DNA of 64,000 nt from Hygrophila difformis (taxonomy: Eukaryota; Streptophyta; Magnoliopsida; Lamiales; Acanthaceae): NCBI GenBank assembly GCA_030278955.1, contig JAOANR010000005.1, positions 5,623,431 through 5,687,430 of the forward strand. Reading direction: 5' to 3'. Positions 11,801 to 24,802 of this stretch are shown piece by piece (the first letter of the stretch is position 1; the number at the start of each line of letters is the position of its first letter). The translations under genes were made by a program, and so were the position numbers. The notes beneath the pieces are model-generated. The model saw only the letters and a list, made by a program, of their open reading frames with translations. It did not search any database and was not told the origin of the DNA.

Positions 11801-12418
11801 TTTGTTCCATTTCCTCTTTAGAATATATTTGAACTTTGCACAATTTTGTATATGCATCTATACAGTGTTATTATTTATGTCATTGTTGAGATGATTGTTT
11901 TGCTTCTGTTTTCTGTTATCACCAATCTGCATATGACTGTACTTGAAATATTCATATATACAAATAGCTCTATCATGTTGTCCTTGGCTTTAAATTGTTA
12001 TGGATAAGATTGGTTGATTTAAATGGGTCTCTAAGTTTGACTAGACTAACATTAACGCCTCTGCATATTTTCAGTGTAGCGACAAGCTTGGTCTTAGCTT
12101 AGAATTGGGTTCAATTTTTGTTTCCTTGTCTGTGTTGGTTTTGTGAGGGGGTATTCAATAGGGTATGTTTGATTTTTGTTCGAATGTGTGTATCTATTCA
12201 TCCTTGCCGTATCTAACTGTGATAGTAGCTTGAGTGCTCACCACCTTGGTTAACCCATCTCCCTGATATTGACAGATTTTGGGCTATTATATTTCTTTTC
12301 TGTATATTAATTATCCTTGAGTATACTTTTGAGACATACTCTGTAGGTAGTGAATTTAGTGTACTTTTTAGTTTCACATTTAACTTCAATTTCTTGACGT
12401 TCTGGACTTCGTTTTCAG

Positions 12419-12726
12419 GCTGGATGTTTACATTCACGACTATTTCATGAAGAAAAATCTGAAGACCTCTGCTCAGGCCTTCAAATCTGAGGGAAAAGTC
12501 TCTTCCGACCCTGTTGGTTAGATATAGAAAACTGGAATTTAAAGTAGTTGACTTAATCTTACCAGTTCCTTCTGATTAATACTTTTTTTTTCCAAATCAT
12601 ATCTCGCGTGTTACAGCTATAGATGCTCCTGGTGGTTTTTTCCTTGAATGGTGGTCAGTGTTCTGGGATATATTCATTGCCAGGACAAGTGAGAAAGCTT
12701 CAGATGCTGCTGCATCTTACATTAAG
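12419..12726 (+). pseudogene. LUG: LEUNIG-type co-repressor fragment (LisH/LUFS domain exons)
   Basis: Two exons (12419-12516 and 12617-12726) with correct GT/AG borders encode [18 protein letters not shown]..., then [18 protein letters not shown] and [19 protein letters not shown]. This is the N-terminal LisH/LUFS region of the plant Groucho/Tup1-like co-repressor LEUNIG or its homologue LUH. In the intact protein this region is used for oligomerisation and contact with SEUSS. Only this region is present: the glutamine-rich middle and WD40 repeats are missing, and the initiator ATG exon is not seen. The reading frame is conserved across the intron. It lies just before the LTR element at 13115 and belongs to the captured set in Helitron 1. 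Confidence 0.8.
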
Positions 12727-13114
12727 GTTTGCTAAATCTATACGCCGCTCTTACCGACATGCATTTATTTCATTCTTTGTTTGCCTGTGTTTGATGAAAT
12801 GAGGTGTTTGTTTCCTGATTTGTGAAGAGTAATTAGCTTAATGCTGATTGCTGAGTCACTTACCGTTTGGTGACTGACTATTATTTTTAGCCCATTGGAA
12901 CCTTACTAGATCCTTACAGTTGTTGGTTTGTTTATTTGAGTTACAAATTACAATCATGTAATCCTATTCCTCTTAGTGCTAGAGCATATGCTGTGTTTCT
13001 TTTATGCTTATTTGTTAAATTAGTTAATATTCTTTAAATAGATGGGCTTATTACAAGTATTCAGTATATTGACAATGCTTGAATATTCTCAAAGATTCTC
13101 TCAAGGATTGTCTT

Positions 13115-16100
13115 TGTAACACCCCGGTTTTGGTAACCCAGGCCGGGATGCCACCGCCACATCTCCCTAGCAAGACACGGTTTCTCCGAGCTCACTAAAG
13201 AGATGCAAGGCTATGGTTTTTCAGAATTTAAAATATTCAAACCGCCCATTCATATATAATTTAAAGATAATACATCAAAGTTGCAACGGAAATTTTAATT
13301 TGTGCAGCGGAAATAATGTATAAGGGCCGACATGGCCAAAACACGGGTTAAACAGTCCCGTTCATGCAAGTCGTAATTAATGCAGGGATTTTAAATAGAG
13401 ATTTCCCCAAATGTTCCCATGTATGCATATGATGATGCATAATCTTCATCCTCTGTAGAAAAAGGAGATAAATGGTTTGGGTCAGCAAAAAAAAAAACGC
13501 GCTGAGTAAGTTAACACATAGCATGGGTTAGGGGTTTCAAAGCCTTTAATTAAATTTTATAAAAACATTTCTTGTAGGTAATGATTTGCAAGGCATAACT
13601 AAATAAATATTTAAAAATATTAGATATTTTGTTCTCCCGTTACATAACCATTTCAACAATATTTAATTTAGCCGGCAATCCGGCGGCCGCAGCCAATTTC
13701 AAAAGTATCATTTGGCCGGTGATCCGGCGGCCTCAGCCAATATCAATAGTATCATTTCTCAAAATATTTTCGTTTCTTTTATAGTTCACCATTCACCAGG
13801 GCTCTTGTGACCGCAATCCTCATAACCAATATTTCCGCAGGAAATCATACAATCGCCCTTGGGGAATCTAACCCGCAAGAACTCAATACATCCTGGGGAA
13901 TCTAACCCGCAGGAAAACATACCATCGCCCTTGGGGAATCTAACCCGCAAGAACTCAAATATATCATAGGGAATCAAACCCGCATGAATCATATTGATAA
14001 TATCAAACTTGGTCACAAGTCCCCAATGTTTCAAAAGAATTCTTTTACAGAAAATGTTTTTATTTGGTGTAACGGGATTTTTCAAAAGTATAGATATATC
14101 GTAATTCAACGTCTCGCCCATTTGTTTAGAAATTTCAAAATCTCTTTGATTTAAAAATCATTTGGCGTCACAGTTTGCGCCTTTTTGGTTTAAAAATCCA
14201 TTTCTTAGGCGATTGTTCTGAAATTTGTACAGTAGCTCAAAAACATCCCAACGAACAACTTTCATGTTTTAAGTTTTTCGGAAAAACAATGGGAAGCATG
14301 TCAAAAAAATCAAGTTTTCTTCAGAAACAAAAAGCTGTCAGGATTCAGGTTTGACAACGTTAAAAGATTTGACTTTTTATCATATCAAATGGACTCCAAA
14401 AATTCTGAAATTTTACAGAGACATACTAGACTTGATTTCCAACAACTTTTGTTTAGATCACATAGATTGGTTTGGGCTAGAAATGATAGGAATAAGCTCC
14501 TCAAGATCGGTTATGAAATCTGTCATCCTTTGACAATTCCTAAAAACGCAGAATATGTCCGATACGATTTGGGGTATCAAAACTCGATGAAAATCTTTGA
14601 AATTTTTACACAATATAGCTTACGATCTTTGGATCAAAATCTTAGTTTTGAGTTTTCAGATTTGAACACTCGAAGTAAGAGTTTTGCTCGTCGAGTTTGA
14701 TTATGAAATCTGTCAAGGTTCTTGACATCGGTTCTAACGCAGATCGGGTCGGCTCGAGTTTGGAGGTTCAAATCTCAATGAAAAATTCTAAAAATTTGCA
14801 GAAATGTTCTATACTCATAGATCTACAACTTTCATGTTCAACACCAATCCTAGATCGGCCTAGATCCATGGTCAAAATAACCAACAAGATTGAGAGTGAA
14901 ATCTGCCAAAGTTCTAAGATTCAGATTTAATGCTCTTCGGTTTTGGGTCGGTTTCAGGTTTCAAAACATCATGAAAAATTATGAAATTTTTACAGAAGCT
15001 AGACCAAAGCCTTAGCAACACTTTTCATGTTTTGAGTTTTGTTGTTTGAACAGCTTTAGAGGTTCGAAAAATTCATACGAAAACGCTGCGTTGAGGGTTT
15101 CTCTTGTTGACAGATTTTTATTAATTTTCTTGAGTTGAATCTCTATGTTTGGTTGCATTTTAAGTCACCCAAAACCATAGTAAGGTTAACTTACAGTGGG
15201 GATGATGTTTAGGAAGTCACGGGGTCGTCCGGAATCCACGGGATGTCACGAACGAATCTCTTCCACCCGATTTATTCTTCCCTTGGCTCCGATTTGTGTT
15301 TGAATACGAAGATTCGTAAGTTAGGATGATGTTTATGATCTTAAAATCATAAGGAAACTTGATTAACATCTTACCAACAATCCAAAGCCTGCAATCCTTG
15401 ATCTACACACTTCCTTGGTTGGATTTGGTTGCCGGAAACTCGTCGGAAAGTCGCCGGAAGTTCGTCGGAAGAGTGTTTGGCTTTGGGAGAGTTTTGGGAG
15501 AGTTTTGGGGTGAATGATTGATGAGAATGGCTGACAAATGGGGATATGATTGATTACATAATGTCCAAAAGATGCCACACCCGTGATAGATCAAGATTCC
15601 CACCTTTGGGACCCAAAAAATGGCAAAAAGTCGCCAAAAATGCATAATGCCCGACTGCTACAGTAGCTGCTACAGTAGCGTGCTACAGTAGCATGCTACA
15701 GTAACTTTTTTTTTTTTTTAAATTTTTTTTTTTGTATATATATATATTAAGATTCTTATCTTAAAAAAAATCATAATGTGGGAATTTTTGTGATCTTGTA
15801 AGTCATACATAGCTTCAAAAAGGAATATATTCTTTATTTGAAAATGACAAGATATGATTAATATTCCACCCTACAATTTCAAACCATAGCCAAATAATTC
15901 CCAATTATATTATGGCATTCTAGAATAATTCCATAAAAAATATGGGTAGAATGATTAATCAAGGATATATATAAAATAGATAATTCTCATTATAATTTAA
16001 ACATGTAAATATATTCATGTATATACATGTGTACATGTTTGGAAAGATTATTTCAAGACCAAGGTATATATATGTGTATATAAACTTGTATATGGATTTA

Positions 16101-16673
16101 AAATATTCTATGAACCATATACATATTACACTTGATATTGAAATCCATATATTTATTTGAAAAGACAAATATATATATAATTTTTCAAAGTATGTTTTGT
16201 AGAAAATAATCTTTAAGCAAATATTTGAACATATAAATATATATAGATTTGATTAAAAATCTACTTAGTGAATTAATCAAAAATATATATTCATATACAT
16301 ATATTTCGGGCAATTTCTATGGTATTACAATCTACCCTCCTTAAGAAACAACTTCGTCCCCGAAGTTGCGCGACTTATTGATCGATTGATTGATTGCGAT
16401 TGTGTCATTAAATTTCTTCCGACTTCACGGGTTCTTGGAATTAAAATTCTTTTCCTTCTTGAATTTAATTCCAATTATCTTGACTCAATTCATGGAATGT
16501 CTTCGGGCTTCCTTTCCCTCTTTTATTCCATTTTGAATTTGAATCTATCGGCGTTTTATTTCCGAGCAATAATTTATTGTGATAAATTATTTTCCTATTC
16601 TCGGAGATATTTCGACATTGATCGGAATAAATTTTTATTCCTTTGGACGTTGATAAAAATCTGGGGTATTACA
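13115..16673 (-). repeat. Left LTR of element 1 (3' LTR on its own strand)
   Basis: It runs from TGTAACACCCC to GGGTATTACA and matches 17492-21049 almost base for base; the main differences are homopolymer lengths near 13490 and 15710. Inside are three copies of a GGGGAATCTAACCCGCA unit (13860-13990), two CCGGCGGCC-containing units (13670-13740), four GCTACAGTAGC-like units (15656-15705) and AT-rich DNA up to 16310. The small frames in both LTR copies are not convincing genes. Confidence 0.92.
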
Positions 16674-17491
16674 GTCTACCCCCCTTAAGAATCAACTTCG
16701 TCCTCGAAGTTGTGTTTCGGCTTTTCTCACGCTAAGAGTTAGGGTCCTTTTGTTTATTTGGGATACAAACTATTCGGGTTTCAAAAATAAATGCTTATGC
16801 ATTCTTACGGGGTATTACATCCTCCCCCCCTTAAGATTACAGTTATGTCCCCATAACTGCCTATGTATTATTCACAACCAGGTTTGGGTATCATTGCATA
16901 TGATCCTTCCTCAGTATTCTTCTAGGTGTCATTTTAGAAGCACGCGAAGATGAGTTTCTAAGTGATCAAGATCTAGGACTAAGGCAAAGTTAGTCTTTAG
17001 CAAGCGCTCCTAAGTCAAGATCATGTCGAGTTCTGAGGTAGGAGTGTTTCTTATCACCGATAATTCACATAAAAAGAGTTAGTGTAAATATTTATGTATA
17101 TATGCAATGCAATGCAATGCAATGCAATCCCCCCGAAGCTAATGTATATTTTATTTATATCCATCTTCCATGGATTTTAAAAATAAATTTATTCCATGGA
17201 GGTAATATTTTTTTTTAAAAAAAATTTAAAGATAATAATAGTAAATAAAAGTCTTGGGCCTCTATATTGGGCCAAAATAATAAACAATTGGGCTTTATTT
17301 AAAAATACAGGTATTGGGCTAAAAATAATTTCTTGGGCATCTTAAAAATTTTTGGGCTAAAAATTTGGGCTTTAACTTCAAAATAATAATTGGGCTCTTT
17401 AAATTATATTACTAGTTTAGAAATAATAACTTTAAAAATAATAATACTTAAAAATAATAGTTTAAAAATATTCCGGGCTCTGATACCACAT
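16674..17491 (-). other. Internal region of element 1, non-coding
   Basis: Only 818 bp remain between the LTRs. The left side carries the polypurine tract (minus strand CTTAAGGGGGGTAGAC) next to the LTR and a second copy of the junction GGGGTATTACATCCTCCCCC near 16810-16830. The middle has a short AATGC microsatellite (about 17105-17128) and remnants related to the gag leader of element 2 (AAGCACGCGAAGATGAG near 16938). The right half is AT-rich with repeated TTGGGC motifs. No protein is encoded. Confidence 0.85.
17475..17488 (-). promoter_or_regulatory. Primer-binding site of element 1 (tRNA-iMet type)
   Basis: On the minus strand this reads TGGTATCAGAGCCC, the standard initiator-Met primer site, three bases inside the LTR. 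Confidence 0.9.
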
Positions 17492-20400
17492 TGTAACACC
17501 CCGGTTTTGGTAACCCAGGCCGGGATGCCACCGCCACATCTCCCTAGCAAGACACGGTTTCTCCGAGCTCACTAAAGAGATGCAAGGCTATGGTTTTTCA
17601 GAATTTAAAATATTCAAACCGCCCATTCATATATAATTTAAAGATAATACATCAAAGTTGCAACGGAAATTTTAATTTGTGCAGCGGAAATAATGTATAA
17701 GGGCCGACATGGCCAAAACACGGGTTAAACAGTCCCGTTCATGCAAGTCGTAATTAATGCAGGGATTTTAAATAGAGATTTCCCCAAATGTTCCCATGTA
17801 TGCATATGATGATGCATAATCTTCATCCTCTGTAGAAAAAGGAGATAAATGGTTTGGGTCAGCAAAAAAACGCGCTGAGTAAGTTAACACATAGCATGGG
17901 TTAGGGGTTTCAAAGCCTTTAATTAAATTTTATAAAAACATTTCTTGTAGGTAATGATTTGCAAGGCATAACTAAATAAATACTTAAAAATATTAGATAT
18001 TTTGTTCTCCCGTTACATAACCATTTCAACAATATTTAATTTAGCCGGCAATCCGGCGGCCGCAGCCAATTTCAAAAGTATCATTTGGCCGGTGATCCGG
18101 CGGCCTCAGCCAATATCAATAGTATCATTTCTCAAAATATTTTCGTTTCTTTTATAGTTCACCATTCACCAGGGCTCTTGTGACCGCAATCCTCATAACC
18201 AATATTTCCGCAGGAAATCATACAATCGCCCTTGGGGAATCTAACCCGCAAGAACTCAATACATCCTGGGGAATCTAACCCGCAGGAAAACATACCATCG
18301 CCCTTGGGGAATCTAACCCGCAAGAACTCAAATATATCATAGGGAATCAAACCCGCATGAATCATATTGATAATATCAAACTTGGTCACAAGTCCCCAAT
18401 GTTTCAAAAGAATTCTTTTACAGAAAATGTTTTTATTTGGTGTAACGGGATTTTTCAAAAGTATAGATATATCGTAATTCAACGTCTCGCCCATTTGTTT
18501 AGAAATTTCAAAATCTCTTTGATTTAAAAATCATTTGGCGTCACAGTTTGCGCCTTTTTGGTTTAAAAATCCATTTCTTAGGCGATTGTTCTGAAATTTG
18601 TACAGTAGCTCAAAAACATCCCAACGAACAACTTTCATGTTTTAAGTTTTTCGGAAAAACAATGGGAAGCATGTCAAAAAAATCAAGTTTTCTTCAGAAA
18701 CAAAAAGCTGTCAGGATTCAGGTTTGACAACGTTAAAAGATTTGACTTTTTATCATATCAAATGGACTCCAAAAATTCTGAAATTTTACAGAGACATACT
18801 AGACTTGATTTCCAACAACTTTTGTTTAGATCACATAGATTGGTTTGGGCTAGAAATGATAGGAATAAGCTCCTCAAGATCGGTTATGAAATCTGTCATC
18901 CTTTGACAATTCCTAAAAACGCAGAATATGTCCGATACGATTTGGGGTATCAAAACTCGATGAAAATCTTTGAAATTTTTACACAATATAGCTTACGATC
19001 TTTGGATCAAAATCTTAGTTTTGAGTTTTCAGATTTGAACACTCGAAGTAAGAGTTTTGCTCGTCGAGTTTGATTATGAAATCTGTCAAGGTTCTTGACA
19101 TCGGTTCTAACGCAGATCGGGTCGGCTCGAGTTTGGAGGTTCAAATCTCAATGAAAAATTCTAAAAATTTGCAGAAATGTTCTATACTCATAGATCTACA
19201 ACTTTCATGTTCAACACCAATCCTAGATCGGCCTAGATCCATGGTCAAAATAACCAACAAGATTGAGAGTGAAATCTGCCAAAGTTCTAAGATTCAGATT
19301 TAATGCTCTTCGGTTTTGGGTCGGTTTCAGGTTTCAAAACATCATGAAAAATTATGAAATTTTTACAGAAGCTAGACCAAAGCCTTAGCAACACTTTTCA
19401 TGTTTTGAGTTTTGTTGTTTGAACAGCTTTAGAGGTTCGAAAAATTCATACGAAAACGCTGCGTTGAGGGTTTCTCTTGTTGACAGATTTTTATTAATTT
19501 TCTTGAGTTGAATCTCTATGTTTGGTTGCATTTTAAGTCACCCAAAACCATAGTAAGGTTAACTTACAGTGGGGATGATGTTTAGGAAGTCACGGGGTCG
19601 TCCGGAATCCACGGGATGTCACGAACGAATCTCTTCCACCCGATTTATTCTTCCCTTGGCTCCGATTTGTGTTTGAATACGAAGATTCGTAAGTTAGGAT
19701 GATGTTTATGATCTTAAAATCATAAGGAAACTTGATTAACATCTTACCAACAATCCAAAGCCTGCAATCCTTGATCTACACACTTCCTTGGTTGGATTTG
19801 GTTGCCGGAAACTCGTCGGAAAGTCGCCGGAAGTTCGTCGGAAGAGTGTTTGGCTTTGGGAGAGTTTTGGGAGAGTTTTGGGGTGAATGATTGATGAGAA
19901 TGGCTGACAAATGGGGATATGATTGATTACATAATGTCCAAAAGATGCCACACCCGTGATAGATCAAGATTCCCACCTTTGGGACCCAAAAAATGGCAAA
20001 AAGTCGCCAAAAATGCATAATGCCCGACTGCTACAGTAGCTGCTACAGTAGCGTGCTACAGTAGCATGCTACAGTAACTTTTTTTTTTTTTTTTAAATTT
20101 TTTTTTTTATATATATATATATTAAGATTCTTATCTTAAAAAAAATCATAATGTGGGAATTTTTGTGATCTTGTAAGTCATACATAGCTTCAAAAAGGAA
20201 TATATTCTTTATTTGAAAATGACAAGATATGATTAATATTCCACCCTACAATTTCAAACCATAGCCAAATAATTCCCAATTATATTATGGCATTCTAGAA
20301 TAATTCCATAAAAAAATATGGGTAGAATGATTAATCAAGGATATATATAAAATAGATAATTCTCATTATAATTTAAACATGTAAATATATTCATATATAT

Positions 20401-21049
20401 ACATGTGTACATGTTTGGAAAGATTATTTCAAGACCAAGGTATATATATGTGTATATAAACTTGTATATGGATTTAAAATATTCTATGAACCATATACAT
20501 ATTACACTTGATATTGAAATCCATATATTTATTTGAAAAGACAAATATATATATAATTTTTCAAAGTATGTTTTGTAGAAAATAATCTTTAAGCAAATAT
20601 TTGAACATATAAATATATATAGATTTGATTAAAAATCTACTTAGTGAATTAATCAAAAATATATATTCATATACATATATTTCGGGCAATTTCTATGGTA
20701 TTACAATCTACCCTCCTTAAGAAACAACTTCGTCCCCGAAGTTGCGCGACTTATTGATCGATTGATTGATTGCGATTGTGTCATTAAATTTCTTCCGACT
20801 TCACGGGTTCTTGGAATTAAAATTCTTTTCCTTCTTGAATTTAATTCCAATTATCTTGACTCAATTCATGGAATGTCTTCGGGCTTCCTTTCCCTCTTTT
20901 ATTCCATTTTGAATTTGAATCTATCGGCGTTTTATTTCCGAGCAATAATTTATTGTGATAAATTATTTTCCTATTCTCGGAGATATTTCGACATTGATCG
21001 GAATAAATTTTTATTCCTTTGGACGTTGATAAAAATCTGGGGTATTACA
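17492..21049 (-). repeat. Right LTR of element 1 (5' LTR on its own strand)
   Basis: It is the second LTR copy, with the same internal repeats as the left copy, ending GGGGTATTACA immediately before GTCTT. Near-identity to the left LTR implies recent insertion. Confidence 0.92.
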
Positions 21050-21404
21050 GTCTTGGCTGTTTCTGAATCAAGGTTTGCAATTGTCTCTGTCCTCTTGTAC
21101 ATTTGAAATTGTTAAAGTTGCTTAATGTCATTTTTATAAGTCGAGGTTACAGTAAATTAAACACAACTTCACAATTTGACAATATAATACAGTGTGTATG
21201 CACACGGTATTAAACTACACTCCACTATGTACTATTAATTATATATATTGGCAATTGTATCATTTATTTATTTATTTATTGTGGACAAAAAGGATCACAA
21301 CATAGTGACCAAAGTGGAATCATCCAATGAGTACTTGAACATAGGGTTTTGGAATTAGTGATTTTTTTGAAATAACTATAACCATTGAGAATTTCTTATG
21401 TCAA

Positions 21405-22488
21405 TCCTGAAACCTTACTGCCTTTTAATTGTGCATGTAGGTTTGGCGATTCAGACCGTTGTTACAATCCTAAAATGCATCCAGCCAATGCAATTGACAA
21501 CTGAAGAAACTCATCTCAGGTATGCTTTACCATTTTGGTATTTTCTTCGGTTTAACTTGCTGGCAAGATGTCCTTTCACTAGCATATGGGAATAAAAAAC
21601 CACGAAGTACAGAAAGTTGGCTTCCGGCAAGTATTATTCTGTTTTCTATAGGAACATATATGAGGTTAATGGATCAGACATTTTGTATGTTTCTTTCGGT
21701 ATTTACTAATGTTGGTTTCCCTTTACATAAAATTGCGCCTAAATGTATATTTCTTAAGAAATATAAATCATATAACCAGAAATTGCTGGTATAAATCATA
21801 TAATACTTCTTATTTATATTTACTAATATAATTTATATTTCTTTAAAAGTTGCTGAAATACCAGAAATTGTCGGTTATAAATCATATAATACTTCTGGTT
21901 AGTAACTGTATCCAATTTCCAAAAACCAGGCGTGGTGTTCTGGCGTTGAGCCATTTCAAGCTTCTGAAAAGGTTAGGTTCTGTAATTTTGGGAGTGTTTA
22001 TCTGGGTGAACTGAGTCGCACCAAATGCTACTTCGAAATGAAAGTTATGGACAAGCTTCTTTAGCAAGTCGCAAGAAGCTTCTTCGTGCCAATTAGGTGT
22101 CGGAAGAAGCTGAGGGATTTTCATTTCAAAGAATCAATATGTTTCTTTATTTTATTTGGTGGATTCCATACATTAGTGTACAGTTATTGAGTTTTATTTT
22201 AAAATATGACTTATTCCTTCATAGTTTCCCTTGAAACTACTCCTCTTGTTGCTGAATGTTTTGTTGTTCGTGCTATATAGGGTTGATCTAGCCTGGCCTA
22301 CCCTATGTAATTTTATCACTTAAACAGTACCTAGACCTGTATCTTGGTCATGATATTCTCATTCCAAGAAGATGATTTGAATTTTTATATCCAATTCCTG
22401 TTTGGCAGGTAATTGCAGTTCTTGAGGATGTTGGTGCAGCTGGTGCACTTAGAGTTATTGATCACCGCCTGAGTGCAAAGGGTTTTTA
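21405..22488 (+). pseudogene. Exon-like fragments of unidentified gene(s) in Helitron 1
   Basis: One piece near 21440-21520 ends at CATCTCAG/GTATGC and can read AIQTVVTILKCIQPMQLTTE. Another at 22409-22488 follows TTTGGCAG and reads VIAVLEDVGAAGALRVIDHR before a stop. Both look like coding exons by composition and splice context, but I cannot assign them. The stretch between them (21530-22400) is AT-rich with no recognisable gene. The second piece lies directly before the pyridoxal kinase exons. Confidence 0.25.
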
Positions 22489-22505
22489 ACTGAATTTTCT
22501 TTCAG

Positions 22506-23971
22506 TGTGTGATCCAGTGTTAGGGGATGAAGGAAAGCTCTATGTGCCTCAAGAGTTGGTTGCTGTATATAAAGAGAAGGTACCCTTTTTATTCCCCCTC
22601 TATTTTTTTACATATGTTTTTTTTTTTTTTTTTTTTTTTTTTGACGAACTAAAATAGTTGAACATTAATTGGTGTGGTTGGTTATGAGACTTGGTCATGT
22701 GGGTTGTTGGTTTAATTGCTATTAAGTTGAACTTCCAAATGCCAAAAAGAATTAAAGTCACTTTTTGATTGGGTTATAGGTCACATGACCAAGTTATTTC
22801 ATACATTTCAGCAATCACTGATAACATGCTGTATCGGTTGACAACTTGACATATGACTTCTGGTTACAATCCAAAAAATTTTAAATTTTCTTAGTGGGTT
22901 TTATATTCAGGGAACCACTTCTATCAAATCTTTTGTTGTTTTACAGGAAACTTCATATCATTATTGCCATTTATCATATGCATACCTTGAGCACATTGTC
23001 AGTTATGTAACTCTGTTAGTGGTAATATGGTCCATGAAAGAACATTGCTTTGGTTATATGATCTGTTTGTTGGTTTTGATGGTTGAAGGCGTTTTCGACT
23101 TATACTAAAAGAACAAGGTCCCATGATTGTTTTTATGCTTTATTTTGCCTTACGCCATAAATTTTGACACACTCTAATTATGTGAATGGAACTAAATTAT
23201 GTTGCTAATAATGTGTTGCACCTATTATGCTTCCATCAATGGTCTCAAAGTTGAGAATGAGAAGTATAATGAAAGAGAGCTACAAAATGGGAAACTTAAT
23301 TTCTCTATATTGTAAGTGTCAAGTGTGTTACCAACTCTGCTGATAAAATTGGTAATTGCCCCTTATAATCAGGTTGTCCCCGTTGCTTCTATGTTAACTC
23401 CAACTCAATTTGAAGCCGAACTGTTAACAGGTTCCAGGTAATTGTTCATCTTAAAAATACCATTTATCGCAACACCGATCTTTCCGACATACTTATGTCA
23501 GCATAAGGTATATCTTTTAACTTATTTACTGAATTTGCCAGGATTTGACTGAGCAAGATGGTAGGGAAGCTTGCAAAATTCTTCATGCAGCTGGACCATC
23601 AAAGGTTTGATATACTACAATGTTGCATAATTTCTTGCACTTCTTTTGCAAATATAATGGCAAATAGACCTACAACAGCCATATATGTAATTTACTGTTT
23701 ACGATCTTTGTTGTAATTCAGGTTGTGATAACAAGTATAGCATTGAACGGAGAACTTCTTCTAATTGGCAGTCATGAGAAAGAGAAGGTATGGAAAAATG
23801 ACCGAGCTAATTAAGGAAATGTTTTGTCCATGGTGATTCTGTCAAGCTATTTTTGTTAGCTGGTCTGCATTTTCATGAATTCACATTCTCATTGAACAAT
23901 TTTGACTATGATAGGGTGAACCTCTTCAGCAGTTCTGGATTTCAGTTCCCAAAATCCCCGCATATTTCACG
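22506..23971 (+). pseudogene. SOS4: Pyridoxal kinase (SOS4-like) gene fragment, five exons
   Basis: Exons at 22506-22579, 23373-23437, 23542-23604, 23722-23787 and 23915-23971 have GT/AG borders. They encode [77 protein letters not shown] and a last piece ending VPKIPAYFT. This is the central part of plant pyridoxal kinase, which phosphorylates pyridoxal in the vitamin B6 salvage route. The [10 protein letters not shown] block and the run up to the ATP/substrate site are kept. The N-terminal third and the C-terminal exons, including the GTGD motif expected right after YFT, are missing. The frame is well preserved, so capture or decay is fairly recent. It stops abruptly before the MAP65 fragment. 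Confidence 0.85.
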
Positions 23972-24229
23972 GTATGTAGTTGTCTTGGTTCTGGACCTTA
24001 CTTTCTTCTCGCATGGTAAATTTCTACTAATTCTAACTCTGTTATCTGCGAAGGAACAACAAATTCATTTTCAAATTGGTTTTATTTATTTTGGGAAATT
24101 TGACTTCCCATATAGCCACATAGGTGCTTTTATCTACACACAAACTTCATTTTGTACACATTTTTTTTTTTGCAAGCATATATACTGTTTTTTTTTTTGC
24201 CGATAATTAATTGATGTACGTCTCTGCAG

Positions 24230-24606
24230 AGGTTGAAAGACTCACAAAACTGAAAGCAACAAGATTAAAAGAGCTTGTTATGAAGAAGAGAGCTGAATTA
24301 GGGTATGTATGCTCAAAGACACATATCCAAGCTGATCCAAGTACTGATGCTGAGAAAACAAATGCCTTGGTGGATTATGGTAATTAACTCTCTGCCTCCC
24401 TCTCCTCCTTCACTCCCATATGTCTTCTCAAAGGTTGTAACTGTTTTTTTACAGGTTTGGTGGATCCATGTGAACTGTTGGCAAACATTGAAGCCCAAAT
24501 ATTGAAAGCCAAAGAGGAAGCATTTATCTGTAAAGAGATAATGGAAAAGATAGGCAGATGGGTTTCTGCTTGTGATGAGGAAAAGTGGCTTGAAGATTAT
24601 AATAAA
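24230..24606 (+). pseudogene. MAP65: MAP65-type microtubule-associated protein fragment, two exons
   Basis: Exons 24230-24379 and 24455-24606 encode VERLTKLKATRLKELVMKKR, then THIQADPSTDAEKTNALVD, LVDPCELLANIEAQILKAKE and WVSACDEEKWLEDYNK. These match the conserved part of the plant MAP65/PRC1/Ase1 family that leads into the microtubule-binding region; the family cross-links antiparallel microtubules. Splice sites are kept and the frame is open. The rest of the gene is absent. The fragment lies 220 bp before the Helitron 3' end, in the same orientation as SOS4. Confidence 0.85.
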
Positions 24607-24802
24607 GTAAGCAGGCAATGATGGCATCTCATTGGTGTGGTGCACTTTCCATATAATTGCATAGTTTATTATCCTGTTTCATGTTCATTCATAATCCCTG
24701 GGATTGTTTCTTTGGAAACAAATTGTTGTAGATAGGAACTCACATACACTTACCTATAATTATTTTTTCTTTCTTCATAGGCAGTTGTACATTCCTTTTA
24801 CG

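Larger units (their letters stand above)
13115..21049 (-). mobile_element. Non-autonomous chromovirus-like LTR retrotransposon without coding region (element 1)
   Basis: Two nearly identical LTRs of about 3.56 kb flank an 818-bp internal region, and the whole is bordered by the exact 5-bp duplication GTCTT (13110-13114 and 21050-21054). It is oriented on the minus strand: the primer-binding site lies beside the right LTR and the polypurine tract beside the left. On its own strand the LTR starts TGTAATACCCC and ends GGGGTGTTACA, a form I associate with Tekay/Del chromoviruses. There is no gag or pol, so it depends on proteins made elsewhere. It is inserted between captured exons of Helitron 1. 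Confidence 0.9.

Noticed and set aside
13786..14121. 111-codon minus frame repeated at 18159-18494 and, shortened, in element 2
   Set aside because: It is formed by the AATCTAACCCGCA tandem units of the LTR. Repeated peptide words simply reflect the DNA repeat.
17101..17128. AATGC microsatellite as a regulatory site
   Set aside because: A short simple repeat within the internal region of element 1; nothing indicates function.
22506..24606. A true fused SOS4-MAP65 gene
   Set aside because: Both parts lack their conserved ends and lie just before a Helitron terminus, so independent captures are the simpler reading.
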